In this document: positions 63,959 through 64,000 of the stretch, piece by piece
Position numbering within the stretch: the first letter of the stretch is position 1
Layout of the letters: each line of letters begins with the position of its first letter
Source: Archegozetes longisetosus
Lineage: Eukaryota; Arthropoda; Arachnida; Sarcoptiformes; Trhypochthoniidae
Direction of reading: 5' to 3'
Assembly: GCA_018873245.2 (NCBI GenBank)
Contig: JAEMBT020000004.1
Span: 9,668,652-9,732,651, forward strand
Length of the DNA stretch: 64,000 nucleotides
Made by a program: the position numbers and the translations under genes
The notes under the pieces: model-generated
What the model was told of the DNA's origin: nothing
Seen by the model: the letters and a program-made list of their open reading frames with translations, nothing else
Databases searched by the model: none

Positions 63959-64000
63959 CTAAAATTCAGACTCGAAGCCTAAATATTTGAAATAAAAAAT

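Overview
This is a eukaryotic nuclear window: AT-rich by eye, with spliced genes, short GT-AG introns (mostly 62-135 bp) and AATAAA poly(A) signals. The gene set (collagen prolyl 4-hydroxylase alpha, REXO5-type exonuclease, DDX41/abstrakt, COE/EBF/knot, condensin NCAPH/barren, ELMOD3-type and DOCK1/myoblast city) is metazoan. Compact genes beside a large developmental locus, Asn/Asp-rich low-complexity protein segments and many (GA)n tracts suggest an arthropod, perhaps a mite or another chelicerate. That placement is a guess.

Layout. 1-5263 has no gene but holds a 1.3 kb imperfect palindrome (347-1655) whose arms each carry a tRNA-like segment. 5264-11952 is a compact block: P4HA alpha (+, 10 exons), REXO5-like (-, one exon) and DDX41 (+, 2 exons). 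REXO5-like and DDX41 are head to head across 432 bp. 12001-52175 is a gene desert around one gene, the COE/EBF transcription factor (+, 14 exons, 22394-46758, 557 aa), which has a 14.6 kb intron inside its DNA-binding domain. 52176-64000 is compact again: NCAPH (-, 3 exons), ELMOD3-like (+, 4 exons), and a DOCK1-family Rac GEF (-, five 3' exons, cut by the window edge).

I rebuilt splice sites by hand from GT-AG signals, reading phase and remembered protein-family conservation. Every complete multi-exon gene gives an in-frame total (507, 640, 557, 797 and 327 aa).

The most interesting points lie in the COE domain. The only two exact TCCCNNGGGA palindromes (the known EBF-site consensus) that I found in 64 kb both lie in introns of the EBF gene itself, which suggests autoregulation. 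Eleven GA/CT tracts lie only in this domain, and they switch strand once, at about 38 kb. The palindrome at the left end could be a foldback mobile element or a hairpin-RNA source. An ELMO-domain gene lies tail to tail with a DOCK gene, families whose classical members form one complex.
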